This document shows, piece after piece, positions 27,160 through 35,650 of a DNA stretch of 64,000 bases; position 1 is the first letter of the stretch, and the number at the start of each line of letters is the position of its first letter. A program made the translations under genes and the position numbers. The notes below the pieces were generated by a model. That model worked only from the letters and a program-made list of their open reading frames with translations. It made no database searches and was not told the DNA's origin. The stretch is from Microbacterium murale. GTDB taxonomy: Bacteria; Actinomycetota; Actinomycetes; Actinomycetales; Microbacteriaceae. The stretch spans positions 481,623 to 545,622 of the forward strand of contig NZ_BMCM01000003.1 in assembly GCF_014635185.1 (NCBI RefSeq), in the 5' to 3' direction.

Positions 27160-29175
27160 TCAATGGACTTCGACGCTGCGCATCGCCGACGAGCGGCCGA
27201 TGTAGACGTAGTCGTCGTGCTTGGCCACTCGTCCATCGCCGGCCACCCGGCCGCGCAGACGGCGCCACACCCACGGCAGGGCATGATGCTGCCACCACGC
27301 GGCACGGGTCGTGGCATCGACGTCATGCAGCACCTGATCCAGCGCGCCGAGGGTGTCGGCGTGCGGCACACCGAGCATCTCGCCTGCCTGATAGGCCAGG
27401 AAACGGTGTCCGCGACTGCTGAGGTGCACGAGGTCCTCACCCCAGTTCTCTCTGGACGAGAGCGCCGGGTGCAGATCGGTGTCGATGAGCATAGCCCCCG
27501 TACGCTCCGCGATCGCGGCGAGCCGACTGGCGAAGTCGGCGAATCGGCGGGTGAACAGTCGCGCGGCCCTCCGGTCGGGCAGAAACGGTGTCACCAGCAG
27601 CACGTCCGCGCCGTCGTCGCGCAGCGTGCGCACGACCTGTTCGACCTGCGCGGCGAGCGCGGCGACGTCGGCGTGGGACTTCACGAGGTCGTTCGCACCG
27701 ATCAGGATCGACACGAGGTCTGGCCGCAGTTCGCGGGCTCTGGTGAGCTGCTCCCCCGACACATCGCGCACCCGTCGGGATCGGACGGCGAGGTTCGCGT
27801 AGTGCAGGCCGCCGCGGGCAGCCAGCAGCAGCGCGAGGCGATCGGCCCATCCGCGCAGCGCGCCGTCGGGTGCCGGGTCGCAGAGGCCCTCGGTCAACGA
27901 GTCGCCGAGTGCGACGTAACGCTGCCAGCGGCGCCCCGCAGTCGGAGGCGTCGGCTCCGGCCTGCGGATGCGTGCGCTGCGCAGTCGCCGGTCGAGACCG
28001 TGCAACTCACGTGCTTCTTCGAAATGCCCGAGCAGCTGGTCGCACACCGCCTGCCAGCTTCGTCCCTCGACGGCGGCCCGTCCGGCGACCCCGAATGCCC
28101 TGCGCTTGCGGCCGTCGCCGGCGAGATCGGCCACCCGCATGCGCAGGTCGTCGAGGTCTCCCGGCCGGTACAGCCACCCGTCGATGCCCATCCGCACCAG
28201 GTCGAGTGGACCGCCCCGCCCCGTCGCGACGATCGGCACGCCACTCGCGTGGGCTTCCTGCAGAGTCTGCCCGAACGTCTCGCTCTCGCCCGGGTGCACG
28301 AAGATGTCGAATGATGCCATCGCCTGTGCGAGGGCATCGCCGTCGAGATACCCGAGGAACACGGCATCCGGCATCTCCGCCTGAAGGCGCGCCCGCGACG
28401 GCCCGTCTCCGACGATGACCAGGCGCACGCCTGGCACCTGCTGCAACGCGGCGAGGTCATCCACCTGCTTCTCCGCCGCCAGCCGACCGACGTAGCCGAC
28501 GATGACCTCTGGCGTCGTGCGTCGCTGCCAGGCCTCGTCGCGACGCGAAGGGTGGAATCGTTCGGCATCCACTCCTCGTCCCCAGCGGCGGATGCGATCG
28601 ACGCCGAGTCCGGTCAGCTGATGCTCGGATTCGGTCGACGGGACGAGCGTGAGGGTCGCCCGGCGATGCAGGCGGACGATGTGATTACGCGCGAACCTCG
28701 TGGTCGCAGGGAGCCGGTAGCGCTCCGTGTAGGCGGCGATGTCGGTCTGATACGCGGCGACAGCAGGTATGCCACGACTGAATGCCGCGAGTGCACCGCG
28801 CCATCCCAGCGCGAACGGTGACGCGAGGTGCACCACATCGGGGCGGAAGCGTTCCAGCGACGCCGCGACGCGCTGAGTGGTCGCGGCGCCGATCCTGACG
28901 TTGCGGTAACCAGGCAGCGCCAGGCTCGCCACTGGCTCGATCGGGGCGCCGTGCACCAGGGAGGGGATGCCGACGGCATCCGGAGCGATCACATGGGCCT
29001 CATGGCCGTTGCGCTCGAGGTGGCGCAGGATCTGCAGCACAGATCCTGTCACGCCGTTCATGTGCGGCAGGAAGGATTCGGTCACGATTGCGACTCTCAC
29101 GATCTCAGGATGACGCCACGGATCACGCGCATCCGACAACGGCTGGCCCTGTACCCGAGTGTTCACCTGTTGCAT
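27160..29175 (-). CDS. Fusion of a GT4 glycosyltransferase and an SGNH/GDSL hydrolase
   Basis: A 671-residue protein with two enzymes in one chain. Residues 26-395 form a GT4 retaining glycosyltransferase like MgtA/PimB (VAIVTESFLPHMNGVTGSV, GRLAAEKQVDDL, and the E-x7-E motif at GESETFGQTLQEA near 297-309). After a Pro/Arg linker, residues 418-620 form an SGNH hydrolase: GDSL at 424-427, GAND at 493-496, and D582 with H585 in DLVHLSSRGH. GAAGGA precedes ATG 29175; GTG 29100 is an alternative. The role is probably in glycolipid or cell-surface glycan synthesis with deacylation or deacetylation; this is inferred. Confidence 0.85.
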   Translation of the reverse strand: MQQVNTRVQGQPLSDARDPWRHPEIVRVAIVTESFLPHMNGVTGSVLQILRHLERNGHEAHVIAPDAVGIPSLVHGAPIEPVASLALPGYRNVRIGAATTQRVAASLERFRPDVVHLASPFALGWRGALAAFSRGIPAVAAYQTDIAAYTERYRLPATTRFARNHIVRLHRRATLTLVPSTESEHQLTGLGVDRIRRWGRGVDAERFHPSRRDEAWQRRTTPEVIVGYVGRLAAEKQVDDLAALQQVPGVRLVIVGDGPSRARLQAEMPDAVFLGYLDGDALAQAMASFDIFVHPGESETFGQTLQEAHASGVPIVATGRGGPLDLVRMGIDGWLYRPGDLDDLRMRVADLAGDGRKRRAFGVAGRAAVEGRSWQAVCDQLLGHFEEARELHGLDRRLRSARIRRPEPTPPTAGRRWQRYVALGDSLTEGLCDPAPDGALRGWADRLALLLAARGGLHYANLAVRSRRVRDVSGEQLTRARELRPDLVSILIGANDLVKSHADVAALAAQVEQVVRTLRDDGADVLLVTPFLPDRRAARLFTRRFADFASRLAAIAERTGAMLIDTDLHPALSSRENWGEDLVHLSSRGHRFLAYQAGEMLGVPHADTLGALDQVLHDVDATTRAAWWQHHALPWVWRRLRGRVAGDGRVAKHDDYVYIGRSSAMRSVEVH

Positions 29176-29239
29176 GACTGTCCTTCACCGGCTGTCCCCG
29201 ATTCCGTTTCCGTTCACCTTCGGCGCGCAGAGTTGACGC

Positions 29240-29860
29240 GTGATTCCGGAAGCGCTCGCGGATGCGGTGACCGGGCCGTGGGCCCTTGCGGTGATGGCCG
29301 TGCTCGTCTTCGGAGATGCGTTCTTCGTGATCGTCCCCGGCGAGGTGGCCGTGACTGCGCTGGGTGCGTTGTCGACGTCCACGGGAACTCCGCTGCTGTG
29401 GGCGGTGATCCTCTGCGCCGCCGTCGCCGCGGCCTGCGGGGATCTGCTCTGCTACGGGATGGGTCGATGGGTGGGGCTGGATAGATGGCGATGGATGCGC
29501 ACCGAACGTCTGCAGAGCGCGCAGCGCTGGGCGCGGGACCGACTCGAGGCGGGAACGGCGGTCGTGCTGTTCACCGCGCGCTTCATCCCCTTCGCGCGCC
29601 TCGCGATCAACCTCGTCGCCGGCGCGACCCGGATCCCGTTCCCCCGCTACCTCGGGCTGATCGCACTCGCCGCCACCGGCTGGGCGACGTACCAGGCCGC
29701 GATCGGCGCGCTGTTCGCAGCGATCCTTCCGGACGCGCCCATCGTGTCGGTGCTGATATCGGTGGTCGTCGCCATCGGGCTGGGCGCACTGATCGATCTT
29801 CTGATCCGCAGGCGCGCACGCCGACGAAATCCTGTCGCGGCTCGTCGGCCGTCCGACTAG
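29240..29860 (+). CDS. DedA-family membrane protein
   Basis: DedA/VTT proteins are believed to flip polyprenyl-phosphate or phospholipid carriers. The 206-residue protein starts with GTG and shows VPGEVAVTALGAL, a GDLLCYGMGRWVG segment, and the family's FTARFIPFARLAINLVAGATRIPFPRYL (two adjoining segments near residues 112-140) with the conserved arginines and glycine. About five hydrophobic helices are visible. It is divergent from the glycosyltransferase-SGNH gene, a fitting neighbour for cell-envelope work. Confidence 0.9.
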   Translation: MIPEALADAVTGPWALAVMAVLVFGDAFFVIVPGEVAVTALGALSTSTGTPLLWAVILCAAVAAACGDLLCYGMGRWVGLDRWRWMRTERLQSAQRWARDRLEAGTAVVLFTARFIPFARLAINLVAGATRIPFPRYLGLIALAATGWATYQAAIGALFAAILPDAPIVSVLISVVVAIGLGALIDLLIRRRARRRNPVAARRPSD

Positions 29861-29863
29861 GCT
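29858..29863 (+). promoter_or_regulatory. -10 hexamer TAGGCT for the DUF5302 gene
   Basis: TAGGCT overlaps the end of the DedA gene and lies six bases before ATG 29870, so the small gene may have its own leaderless promoter. Confidence 0.5.
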
Positions 29864-29869
29864 GGCGTC

Positions 29870-30049
29870 ATGAGCACCGAAGAAGGCGCAGCCTCCTCGT
29901 CCGAGGAGATGAAGCGCAAGTTCAAGGAAGCGCTCGAGAAGAAGAACGCACATCACCGCGACGGTGAATCGCATCTGGACGGCGACTCCGCCGTCCACGC
30001 GGCGAATGCCCCGCAGACGCGACGTGAGTTCCGACGCAAGAGCGGATGA
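29870..30049 (+). CDS. Small DUF5302 protein
   Basis: A 59-residue, highly charged protein: an acidic Ser-rich start, EEMKRKFKEALEKKNAH as an amphipathic helix, and a basic end RREFRRKSG. It matches the DUF5302 family of short actinobacterial proteins of unknown function. A leaderless -10 and a strong terminator frame it, which supports it being a real gene. Confidence 0.75.
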   Translation: MSTEEGAASSSEEMKRKFKEALEKKNAHHRDGESHLDGDSAVHAANAPQTRREFRRKSG

Positions 30050-30054
30050 CCACC

Positions 30055-30094
30055 AGGAGGGCCACCCCGCACGGGGTGGCCCTCCTCCTCTTTC
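30055..30094. terminator. Bidirectional terminator between the DUF5302 gene and dctA
   Basis: A perfect 14-bp stem (AGGAGGGCCACCCC / GGGGTGGCCCTCCT) with a four-base loop, followed on the plus strand by CCTCTTTC. It lies between convergent genes. Confidence 0.88.
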
Positions 30095-30106
30095 AGGCGA
30101 TGGTGT

Positions 30107-31543
30107 TCAGCGCTGAGCGCGTGCCTTCGCCCTGGCCTGCTTCGCCCCCAGTTCCGCCACGGCTGCCTCTTCCAGGCCCTGAGTGCCGACGGCATCCGTC
30201 GCAGTGGACATCCCGTCGTGGGACGAGCCGTCGAGCATCGACTCGTCGAACGGTTCTCCGCCGCCGAGCACGCGCCGCGCCCGGGCAGGATCGATCTGCT
30301 TGGTCCATGTGCCGATGAGCAGAGTGGCCACGGCGTTGCCGGTGAAGTTCGTGAGAGCGCGACCCTCGGACATGAAGCGGTCGATGCCAACGATCACGCC
30401 GACCCCGTCGACGAGGTCTGGTCGATACGCCTGCAGACCGCCGGCGAGCGTCGCGAGCCCCGCGCCGGTCACGCCCGCGGCCCCCTTGCTCGCGATGATC
30501 ATGAACAGCAGCAGTCCGATCTGCTCGCCGATCGCCATCGGCTGCCCCATTCCGGCTGCGATGAACAGCGACGCCATCGTCAGATAGATCGCCGTGCCGT
30601 CGAGATTGAACGAGTAGCCCGTCGGCACAGTGATCCCCACAACCGGCTTGGACACCCCGACATGCTCCATCTTCGCGATGAGCCGCGGGAGGGCCGACTC
30701 CGACGACGATGTGCCCACGATGAGCAGGTATTCGCGCGCGAGGTACTTGATGAGCTGGAAGATGTTCAGTCGCGTCACGAAGTAGAGCAGTGTTCCGAGC
30801 ACCCCGATGATGAACACGATGCACGTGATGTAGAACGCGACCATCAGCAGCCCCAGTCCCCAGATAGCGGCGATGCCGGTCTTTCCGACGACAGCGGCGA
30901 TCGCACCGAACGCACCGATCGGCGCGAGCCACAGGATCATGCCGAGGATGCGGAACACCAGAACCTGAAGGTGCTTCACGGCGGCCATGATCGGCGCGCC
31001 CTTCTCGCCGAGACCCTGCACCGTGAATCCGACCAGCAGTGCGATGAAGAGCACCTGCAGCACGCTCTCACCCGTGAATGCCGAGAAGAACGTGGTGGGG
31101 ATGATGCCGAGGATGAAGTCCTGCGTCGACTTCGCCTCCGTGGTGGTCGCGTCATAGGACGCACCGGCCATGTCCAGACCGCTGCCCGGGTGGATGATGT
31201 TGCCGACGACCAGTCCGATCGCCAGGGCGAACGTCGACATCACCATGAAGTAGACCAGTGCGAGTCCGCCGATCTTCCCCACAGTCGCCGCCTTCGCGAT
31301 GGATCCGACGCCGACCACGATCGTGCAGAAGATGATCGGCGCGATCATCATCTTGATCAGCGACACGAAACCCTTGCCGAGCGGTTCGAGGCTCTGCGCG
31401 AACTCCGGCCAGATCAATCCCACCGCGGCGCCGAGTACGACGGCGATGAGGACCGACACATACAACCAGGTGTGCTTGTCCCAGGAGCGTTTGCCTTTTC
31501 GCCAGTTGTAGCCGGGGAGTGAGAAGCTCGTGGTGATGGCCAT
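30107..31543 (-). CDS. dctA: C4-dicarboxylate/cation symporter DctA
   Basis: DctA imports succinate, fumarate, malate and sometimes aspartate with cations. The 478-residue protein has eight membrane helices plus re-entrant loops. It also has the substrate-binding segments SSSESALPRLIAKME near 280 and GYSFNLDGTAIYLTMASLFIAA near 310 (two adjoining parts), and KGAAGVTGAG near 350. GGAGG precedes ATG 31543. A histidine kinase and response regulator of the dicarboxylate/citrate class are divergent, and aspartase lies 13 kb away. Confidence 0.95.
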   Translation of the reverse strand: MAITTSFSLPGYNWRKGKRSWDKHTWLYVSVLIAVVLGAAVGLIWPEFAQSLEPLGKGFVSLIKMMIAPIIFCTIVVGVGSIAKAATVGKIGGLALVYFMVMSTFALAIGLVVGNIIHPGSGLDMAGASYDATTTEAKSTQDFILGIIPTTFFSAFTGESVLQVLFIALLVGFTVQGLGEKGAPIMAAVKHLQVLVFRILGMILWLAPIGAFGAIAAVVGKTGIAAIWGLGLLMVAFYITCIVFIIGVLGTLLYFVTRLNIFQLIKYLAREYLLIVGTSSSESALPRLIAKMEHVGVSKPVVGITVPTGYSFNLDGTAIYLTMASLFIAAGMGQPMAIGEQIGLLLFMIIASKGAAGVTGAGLATLAGGLQAYRPDLVDGVGVIVGIDRFMSEGRALTNFTGNAVATLLIGTWTKQIDPARARRVLGGGEPFDESMLDGSSHDGMSTATDAVGTQGLEEAAVAELGAKQARAKARAQR

Positions 31544-31584
31544 GGTGTACCTCCGTGATCATGAACTGCGTCGTCACATGACAT

Positions 31585-31599
31585 CCGGCGATTCGCCGG
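31585..31599. promoter_or_regulatory. Hairpin CCGGCG-ATT-CGCCGG in the dctA leader
   Basis: A perfect 6-bp stem with a three-base loop about 45 bases before the dctA ATG. It may be an operator or an mRNA structure. Confidence 0.3.
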
Positions 31600-31636
31600 G
31601 TGAACGAATCTCACCCTCTCGGGGTTCTCAGACGCT

Positions 31637-31650
31637 GACCATTTGTGGTC
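31637..31650. promoter_or_regulatory. Palindrome GACCA-TTTG-TGGTC in the dctA / kinase gap
   Basis: A perfect 5+5 inverted repeat, followed at once by a partial copy (TATTGGTCGTGG). It stands between the divergent dctA and sensor kinase genes and is a natural candidate for the binding site of the adjacent response regulator. Confidence 0.45.
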
Positions 31651-31695
31651 GTATTGGTCGTGGCCCACCGGGTCGGGGAAGCAGAGGAGATCGCG

Positions 31696-32964
31696 ATGAC
31701 GCGTTCGGAGCGCAGCCGCAGTGCGGCATCGCACGTGTTCGTCGTCCTCCTCGTCGCCGCGATCCTGGTCGGAGCGGTCGCGGCCGTGATCCTCGCATTG
31801 CAGACTCAGCGCACCTCGCGGGCCGAGGCCGAGCACCTCACGAGCGCCCTGGCGCACTCGCTCGCCGGCTCTCCCAGCGTGATCGACGCGCTCGACGGTG
31901 AAGACGCCGACGCGGCCTCGGATGTGCTGCAGCCCTATGCCGCCGCGGTCGTCGAGCATTCCGCTCTCGACTTCATCACGGTGATGACCCCGTCCGGGCT
32001 GCGAGTGACCCACCCGGACCCGGCCCGGCTCGGCGAGCACTACCTCGGCACGATCCCGGCCGCACCGGCGACGCTCACCGAGGAGTTCACCGGCACACTC
32101 GGCGCCTCGATCCGTACGATCACGCCCGTGCTGAACTCGACCGGCGAGAGCGTCGGGTGGGTCGCGGCCGGAGTCACCGTCGAGTCCGTCGCCGAGTCGA
32201 TCCTCGGACGATTGCCCTCTGCCGTCACGATCACGGCGCTCATCGTCGCGGCGGGTTCTCTCGGTGCCTTCCTCGCGCGCCGCTACACCCGCCGCATCGC
32301 AGGCGATCTGCCGGCCGGACGCGTGCGAGACGCCGTCGCGTCGTACGAGTCGGTGCGCACTCTCGGCGAGGCGCTGCGCGCACAGACGCACGAGCACGGC
32401 AATCGGATGCACACCGCCGTCGCACTGCTCGAGCTGGGACGCACCCGTGAGGCCATCGACATCCTCGCGGAGACGTCGCAGCAGAGCCAGTCGCTCGTGG
32501 ATCAGGTCACCGCGCGACGAGACGGCGACCCCACGGTCGGCGCGCTCCTGCTGGGCAAGGCCTCTCAGGCGAAGGAGCGCGGTGTCGAGTGGTCGGCTGA
32601 CATCGCCCCCGACGCACCGCGCTCCGCCCTCGCGCCGATGGACAGCATCGCCGTGCTCGGCAACCTCATCGACAACGCTCTGGATGCCGCTGCCGCCGCC
32701 CCCGTGCGCTGGCTGCGTGTCGTATTCCGCTCCGCGCCGAACGGCGGCGTCGTGCTGGAGGTCTCCGACAGCGGCGCCGGCGTTCCTGCGGCCGTGCGCG
32801 AGCAGATCTTCCAGCACGGATTCTCGACGAAACCCGCCGGGGCGGAGGGCAGAGGCGTGGGACTCGCACTGGTGCGATCGATCGTGAACGAGGCAGGAGG
32901 CACCGTGGAGATCCTCGACGAGCCGACGACGTTCCGGGTGACGCTGCCGGGTGCTCGGCCATGA
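31696..32964 (+). CDS. Sensor histidine kinase, CitA/DcuS/DctS type
   Basis: A 422-residue membrane kinase: helix 13-36, an extracellular PAS-like sensor to about 172, helix 173-195, then the kinase core. The phosphoacceptor is H232 in THEHGNRMH, the form used by the citrate/fumarate sensor group. The N box is LGNLIDNALDA (320-330), G1 is DSGAG (357-361) and G2 is GRGVGLAL (384-391). GAGGAG precedes ATG 31696. Its position by dctA suggests it senses C4-dicarboxylates; that is inferred. Confidence 0.92.
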   Translation: MTRSERSRSAASHVFVVLLVAAILVGAVAAVILALQTQRTSRAEAEHLTSALAHSLAGSPSVIDALDGEDADAASDVLQPYAAAVVEHSALDFITVMTPSGLRVTHPDPARLGEHYLGTIPAAPATLTEEFTGTLGASIRTITPVLNSTGESVGWVAAGVTVESVAESILGRLPSAVTITALIVAAGSLGAFLARRYTRRIAGDLPAGRVRDAVASYESVRTLGEALRAQTHEHGNRMHTAVALLELGRTREAIDILAETSQQSQSLVDQVTARRDGDPTVGALLLGKASQAKERGVEWSADIAPDAPRSALAPMDSIAVLGNLIDNALDAAAAAPVRWLRVVFRSAPNGGVVLEVSDSGAGVPAAVREQIFQHGFSTKPAGAEGRGVGLALVRSIVNEAGGTVEILDEPTTFRVTLPGARP

Positions 32965-33641
32965 TCCACACACTCCTCGTCGATGACGACGCGCTGACTC
33001 TCGAACTGCATCGGGACTACATCGAGCGGATCGACGGCTACGAGGTCGTCGGAGAATGCAGCGGCGCGCGTGCGGCGCTCAACGCACTGATCGAGAGCCC
33101 TCCTCGGCAGGGGATCGATCTGGTCCTGCTCGACATGACGATGCCGGACGGCTCGGGGCTCGACGTCCTCCGTCATCTGCGGGCACGCTCGATAGCCGTC
33201 GACGTGATCGCGATCACGGCTGTGCGCGATGCCGAGACCGTGCGTCAGATGGCCGCTCTCGGCGTCGTGCAGTACCTCGTCAAGCCCTTCACCTTCGCGA
33301 CGTTCAGGGAGCGGCTGGATCAGCACCGCGCGTACAGCGCACAGGCCGTCGCCACGGCCGGTCAGGCGAGCCAGGCCGAGATCGATGCGCTCCTGGGCGC
33401 ATCGCGGCCCACCGGCAGCATCAGAGTGCCGAAGGGGTTGTCGGCGACCTCACTCGCCAAGGTGACGGCGGCGGCCAGAGCCGCAGGCGTGCTTTCGGCG
33501 AGCGAGGCCGCAGAACAGCTCGGGATGTCGCGTGTGGCGGCGCGCCGCTACCTCGAGCACCTCGCCGACGAGGGCAGGCTCGAGCGCGCCGCCCGGTACC
33601 GCGGCCGAGGTCGCCCAGAGACCGAGTACCGATGGCACTGA
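32961..33641 (+). CDS. Response regulator, CitB/DctR type
   Basis: The 226-residue partner of the kinase, with its start overlapping the kinase stop by four bases. The receiver domain has D9/D10, the phosphorylated D58 (LLDMTMPDGSG) and K108 (LVKPFT). The output half carries a winged or HTH segment LSASEAAEQLGMSRVAARRYLEHL near residues 177-200 (two parts) as in CitB-like regulators. It probably controls the divergent dctA gene. Confidence 0.92.
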   Translation: MIHTLLVDDDALTLELHRDYIERIDGYEVVGECSGARAALNALIESPPRQGIDLVLLDMTMPDGSGLDVLRHLRARSIAVDVIAITAVRDAETVRQMAALGVVQYLVKPFTFATFRERLDQHRAYSAQAVATAGQASQAEIDALLGASRPTGSIRVPKGLSATSLAKVTAAARAAGVLSASEAAEQLGMSRVAARRYLEHLADEGRLERAARYRGRGRPETEYRWH

Positions 33642-33646
33642 GTGCG

Positions 33647-34291
33647 CTACTCCCCCGCGAGCCCGCCGAGAAGGTGGCCGAAGGATCGCCCCTCACCCAG
33701 GTAGTTCGCCGGATCGAACGGGTCGCTCGCGGTCGCGGCATCCTTGCGGGCGATGGCCTCCGCGAGCTCGCGAGCACCCTTCTCGACCCGCTTGGCCAGC
33801 GGAGCGACGTCATCTCCCCCGCCGCCCCAATCGCTTGATGCCGCGAACACCCCGGTGGAGACCGTCTCGGCATGCAGGTAGGCGAACAGCGGGCGGATCG
33901 CGTAGTCGATGGCCAACGAATGCCGGGGCGTTCCGGCGTTCGCTCCGATCAGCACGGGCTTGCCGGTGAGGGCGTCAGGATCGAGCACGTCGATGAACGA
34001 CTTGAACAGTCCGGAGTAGCTCGTGGAGAAGATCGGCGTCACCGCGATCACGGCGTCTGCCGAGTACACCGAGTTGAGCGCCGATTCGAGCGCGGCCGGT
34101 GCGAACCCGGTGAGCAGGTTGTTGGTGATGTCGTGCGCGAGGTCGCGCAGCTCGATCATGTCGACCGTGACCTCGATGTCGTGCTCGGCGAGTTGCTTCA
34201 CGGTCTCCGCCGCCATGCGGTCGGCCAGCATCCGTGTGGAGGACGGGTTGGAGAGACCTGCCGAGATGACGGCGATGCGACGCTCTGTCAT
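33647..34291 (-). CDS. NAD(P)H-dependent FMN reductase, CE1759 type
   Basis: A flavodoxin-fold reductase of about 214 residues (SAGLSNPSSTRMLADRM at the start, TPIFSTSYSGLFKSFIDVLD near 85-105). It supplies reduced FMN to a flavin monooxygenase, here almost surely the luciferase-like enzyme encoded just upstream. The start is taken at 34291 because GGAGG stands seven bases before it. An ATG at 34297 overlaps the upstream stop but is too close to that site. Confidence 0.9.
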   Translation of the reverse strand: MTERRIAVISAGLSNPSSTRMLADRMAAETVKQLAEHDIEVTVDMIELRDLAHDITNNLLTGFAPAALESALNSVYSADAVIAVTPIFSTSYSGLFKSFIDVLDPDALTGKPVLIGANAGTPRHSLAIDYAIRPLFAYLHAETVSTGVFAASSDWGGGGDDVAPLAKRVEKGARELAEAIARKDAATASDPFDPANYLGEGRSFGHLLGGLAGE

Positions 34292-34293
34292 GA

Positions 34294-35520
34294 TCATGCC
34301 TCCTTCCGGCCGACGCCGAAGGCAGCTCCCGCGGGCGCCGGCGTGTCCTGATACGGGGAGCCAACGGTCAGGTTGTCTCCGCGGTTCGCGCCTGGGCGCG
34401 CTTCGCGCGCAGGTCCGTCGCCGTACACCGCCTTGACGCGTGCGGCATGAGTCGGAGCATCCGGAACGCTCGCCGGACGATTCTTCGCGAGCTCCTTGCG
34501 GAGCGCGGGCACGACCTCGCCGCCGAGGATGTCGAGCTGCTCGAGCACGACCTTCAGCGGGAGACCGGCGTGATCGATCAGGAACAGCTGACGCTGGTAG
34601 TCGCCGAAGGTGTCACGCATCGCGGCGTACCGGTCGATGACCTGCTGCGGCGATCCGACGGTGAGCGGAGTCATCTCGGTGAAGTCCTCCATGCTCGGGC
34701 CGTGGCCGTACACGGGCGCGTTGTCGAAGTACGGACGGAACTCGTTCACAGCATCCTGAGAGTTGGCGCGCATGAAGACCTGTCCGCCGATGCCGACGAT
34801 GGCCTGCTCTGGCGTGCCGTGTCCGTAGTGCGCGTAGCGCTGACGGTACAGCTCGATCAGGCGCTGGTAATGCTCCTTGGGCCAGAAGATGTTGTTCGCG
34901 AAGAACCCGTCGCCGTAGTACGCGGCCTGCTCGGCGATCTCCGGGGTGCGGATCGAGCCGTGCCAGACGAACGGTGCGACGCCGTCGAGCGGACGAGGGG
35001 TGGAGGTGAATCCCTGCAGCGGAGTGCGGAACTTGCCCTCCCAGTCGACGACGTCCTCATCCCAGAGCTTGCGCAGCAGCGCGTAGTTCTCGATCGCCAG
35101 CGGCAGCCCCTGGCGGATGTCCTTGCCAAACCACGGGTACACGGGGCCGGTGTTGCCACGGCCGAGCATGAGGTCGGTGCGGCCGTCGGAGATGTGCTGG
35201 AGCATGGCGAAGTCCTCGGCGATCTTCACCGGGTCGTTCGTGGTGATCAGCGTCGTCGAGGTGGAGAGGATGATGCGCTCGGTCTGCGCGGCGATCGCAG
35301 CGAGGGTCGTGGTGGGCGACGACGACCAGAACGGCGGGTTGTGATGCTCACCGACGGCGAAGACATCCAGGCCGACGTCTTCGGCGTGCTTCGCGATCGT
35401 GATCGCGTCCTTGATCTTCTGCCGTTCGCTCGGCGTCTCTCCCGTCACGGGGTTCTGCGTGATGTCGCTGACGGTGAAGAGACCGAACTGGATGCCTGAG
35501 GTGTCGGCGTGCTCGCTCAT
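34294..35520 (-). CDS. LLM-class flavin-dependent oxidoreductase
   Basis: A luciferase-like monooxygenase of 408 residues in the CE1758 group that pairs with the FMN reductase downstream. Typical stretches are FGLFTVSDITQNP at the start, DVFAVGEHHNPPFWSSSP near 55, and GRGNTGPVYPWFG near 120. The C-terminal 50 residues are Pro/Ala-rich. The substrate is unknown. The reductase gene follows with overlapping ends, forming a two-component oxygenase operon. Confidence 0.9.
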   Translation of the reverse strand: MSEHADTSGIQFGLFTVSDITQNPVTGETPSERQKIKDAITIAKHAEDVGLDVFAVGEHHNPPFWSSSPTTTLAAIAAQTERIILSTSTTLITTNDPVKIAEDFAMLQHISDGRTDLMLGRGNTGPVYPWFGKDIRQGLPLAIENYALLRKLWDEDVVDWEGKFRTPLQGFTSTPRPLDGVAPFVWHGSIRTPEIAEQAAYYGDGFFANNIFWPKEHYQRLIELYRQRYAHYGHGTPEQAIVGIGGQVFMRANSQDAVNEFRPYFDNAPVYGHGPSMEDFTEMTPLTVGSPQQVIDRYAAMRDTFGDYQRQLFLIDHAGLPLKVVLEQLDILGGEVVPALRKELAKNRPASVPDAPTHAARVKAVYGDGPAREARPGANRGDNLTVGSPYQDTPAPAGAAFGVGRKEA

Positions 35521-35563
35521 ATGGTGCTCCCGGGTTCTCGAGGCGGATGCTGTTGGCATGACG

Positions 35564-35593
35564 CTTCTATTCAAATGCATGTATATGTCACAA
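35564..35593 (-). promoter_or_regulatory. Candidate promoter/operator of the LLM-FMN reductase operon
   Basis: On the minus strand TTGTGA (35588-35593) and TAGAAG (35564-35569) are 18 bases apart. The spacer is unusually AT-rich and centred on ATGCAT (35575-35580), which could be a repressor site. Confidence 0.35.
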
Positions 35594-35638
35594 CGCAACC
35601 CACGTCACTTTATTCCCTGGCTGCCGATGACGGGCCGG

Positions 35639-35644
35639 TAGCCT
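35639..35644 (+). promoter_or_regulatory. -10 hexamer TAGCCT for the acyltransferase gene
   Basis: TAGCCT ends six bases before ATG 35651. The GGAGG abutting the ATG is too close to serve as a ribosome-binding site, favouring a leaderless start. Confidence 0.5.
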
Positions 35645-35650
35645 CGGAGG

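Noticed and set aside
24613..28314. A 1233-codon open frame on the plus strand opposite pnp and the glycosyltransferase-SGNH gene
   Set aside because: It is a high-GC antisense shadow: the composition is Arg/Asp/His-rich, no domain is recognisable, and both opposite genes have complete conserved motifs.
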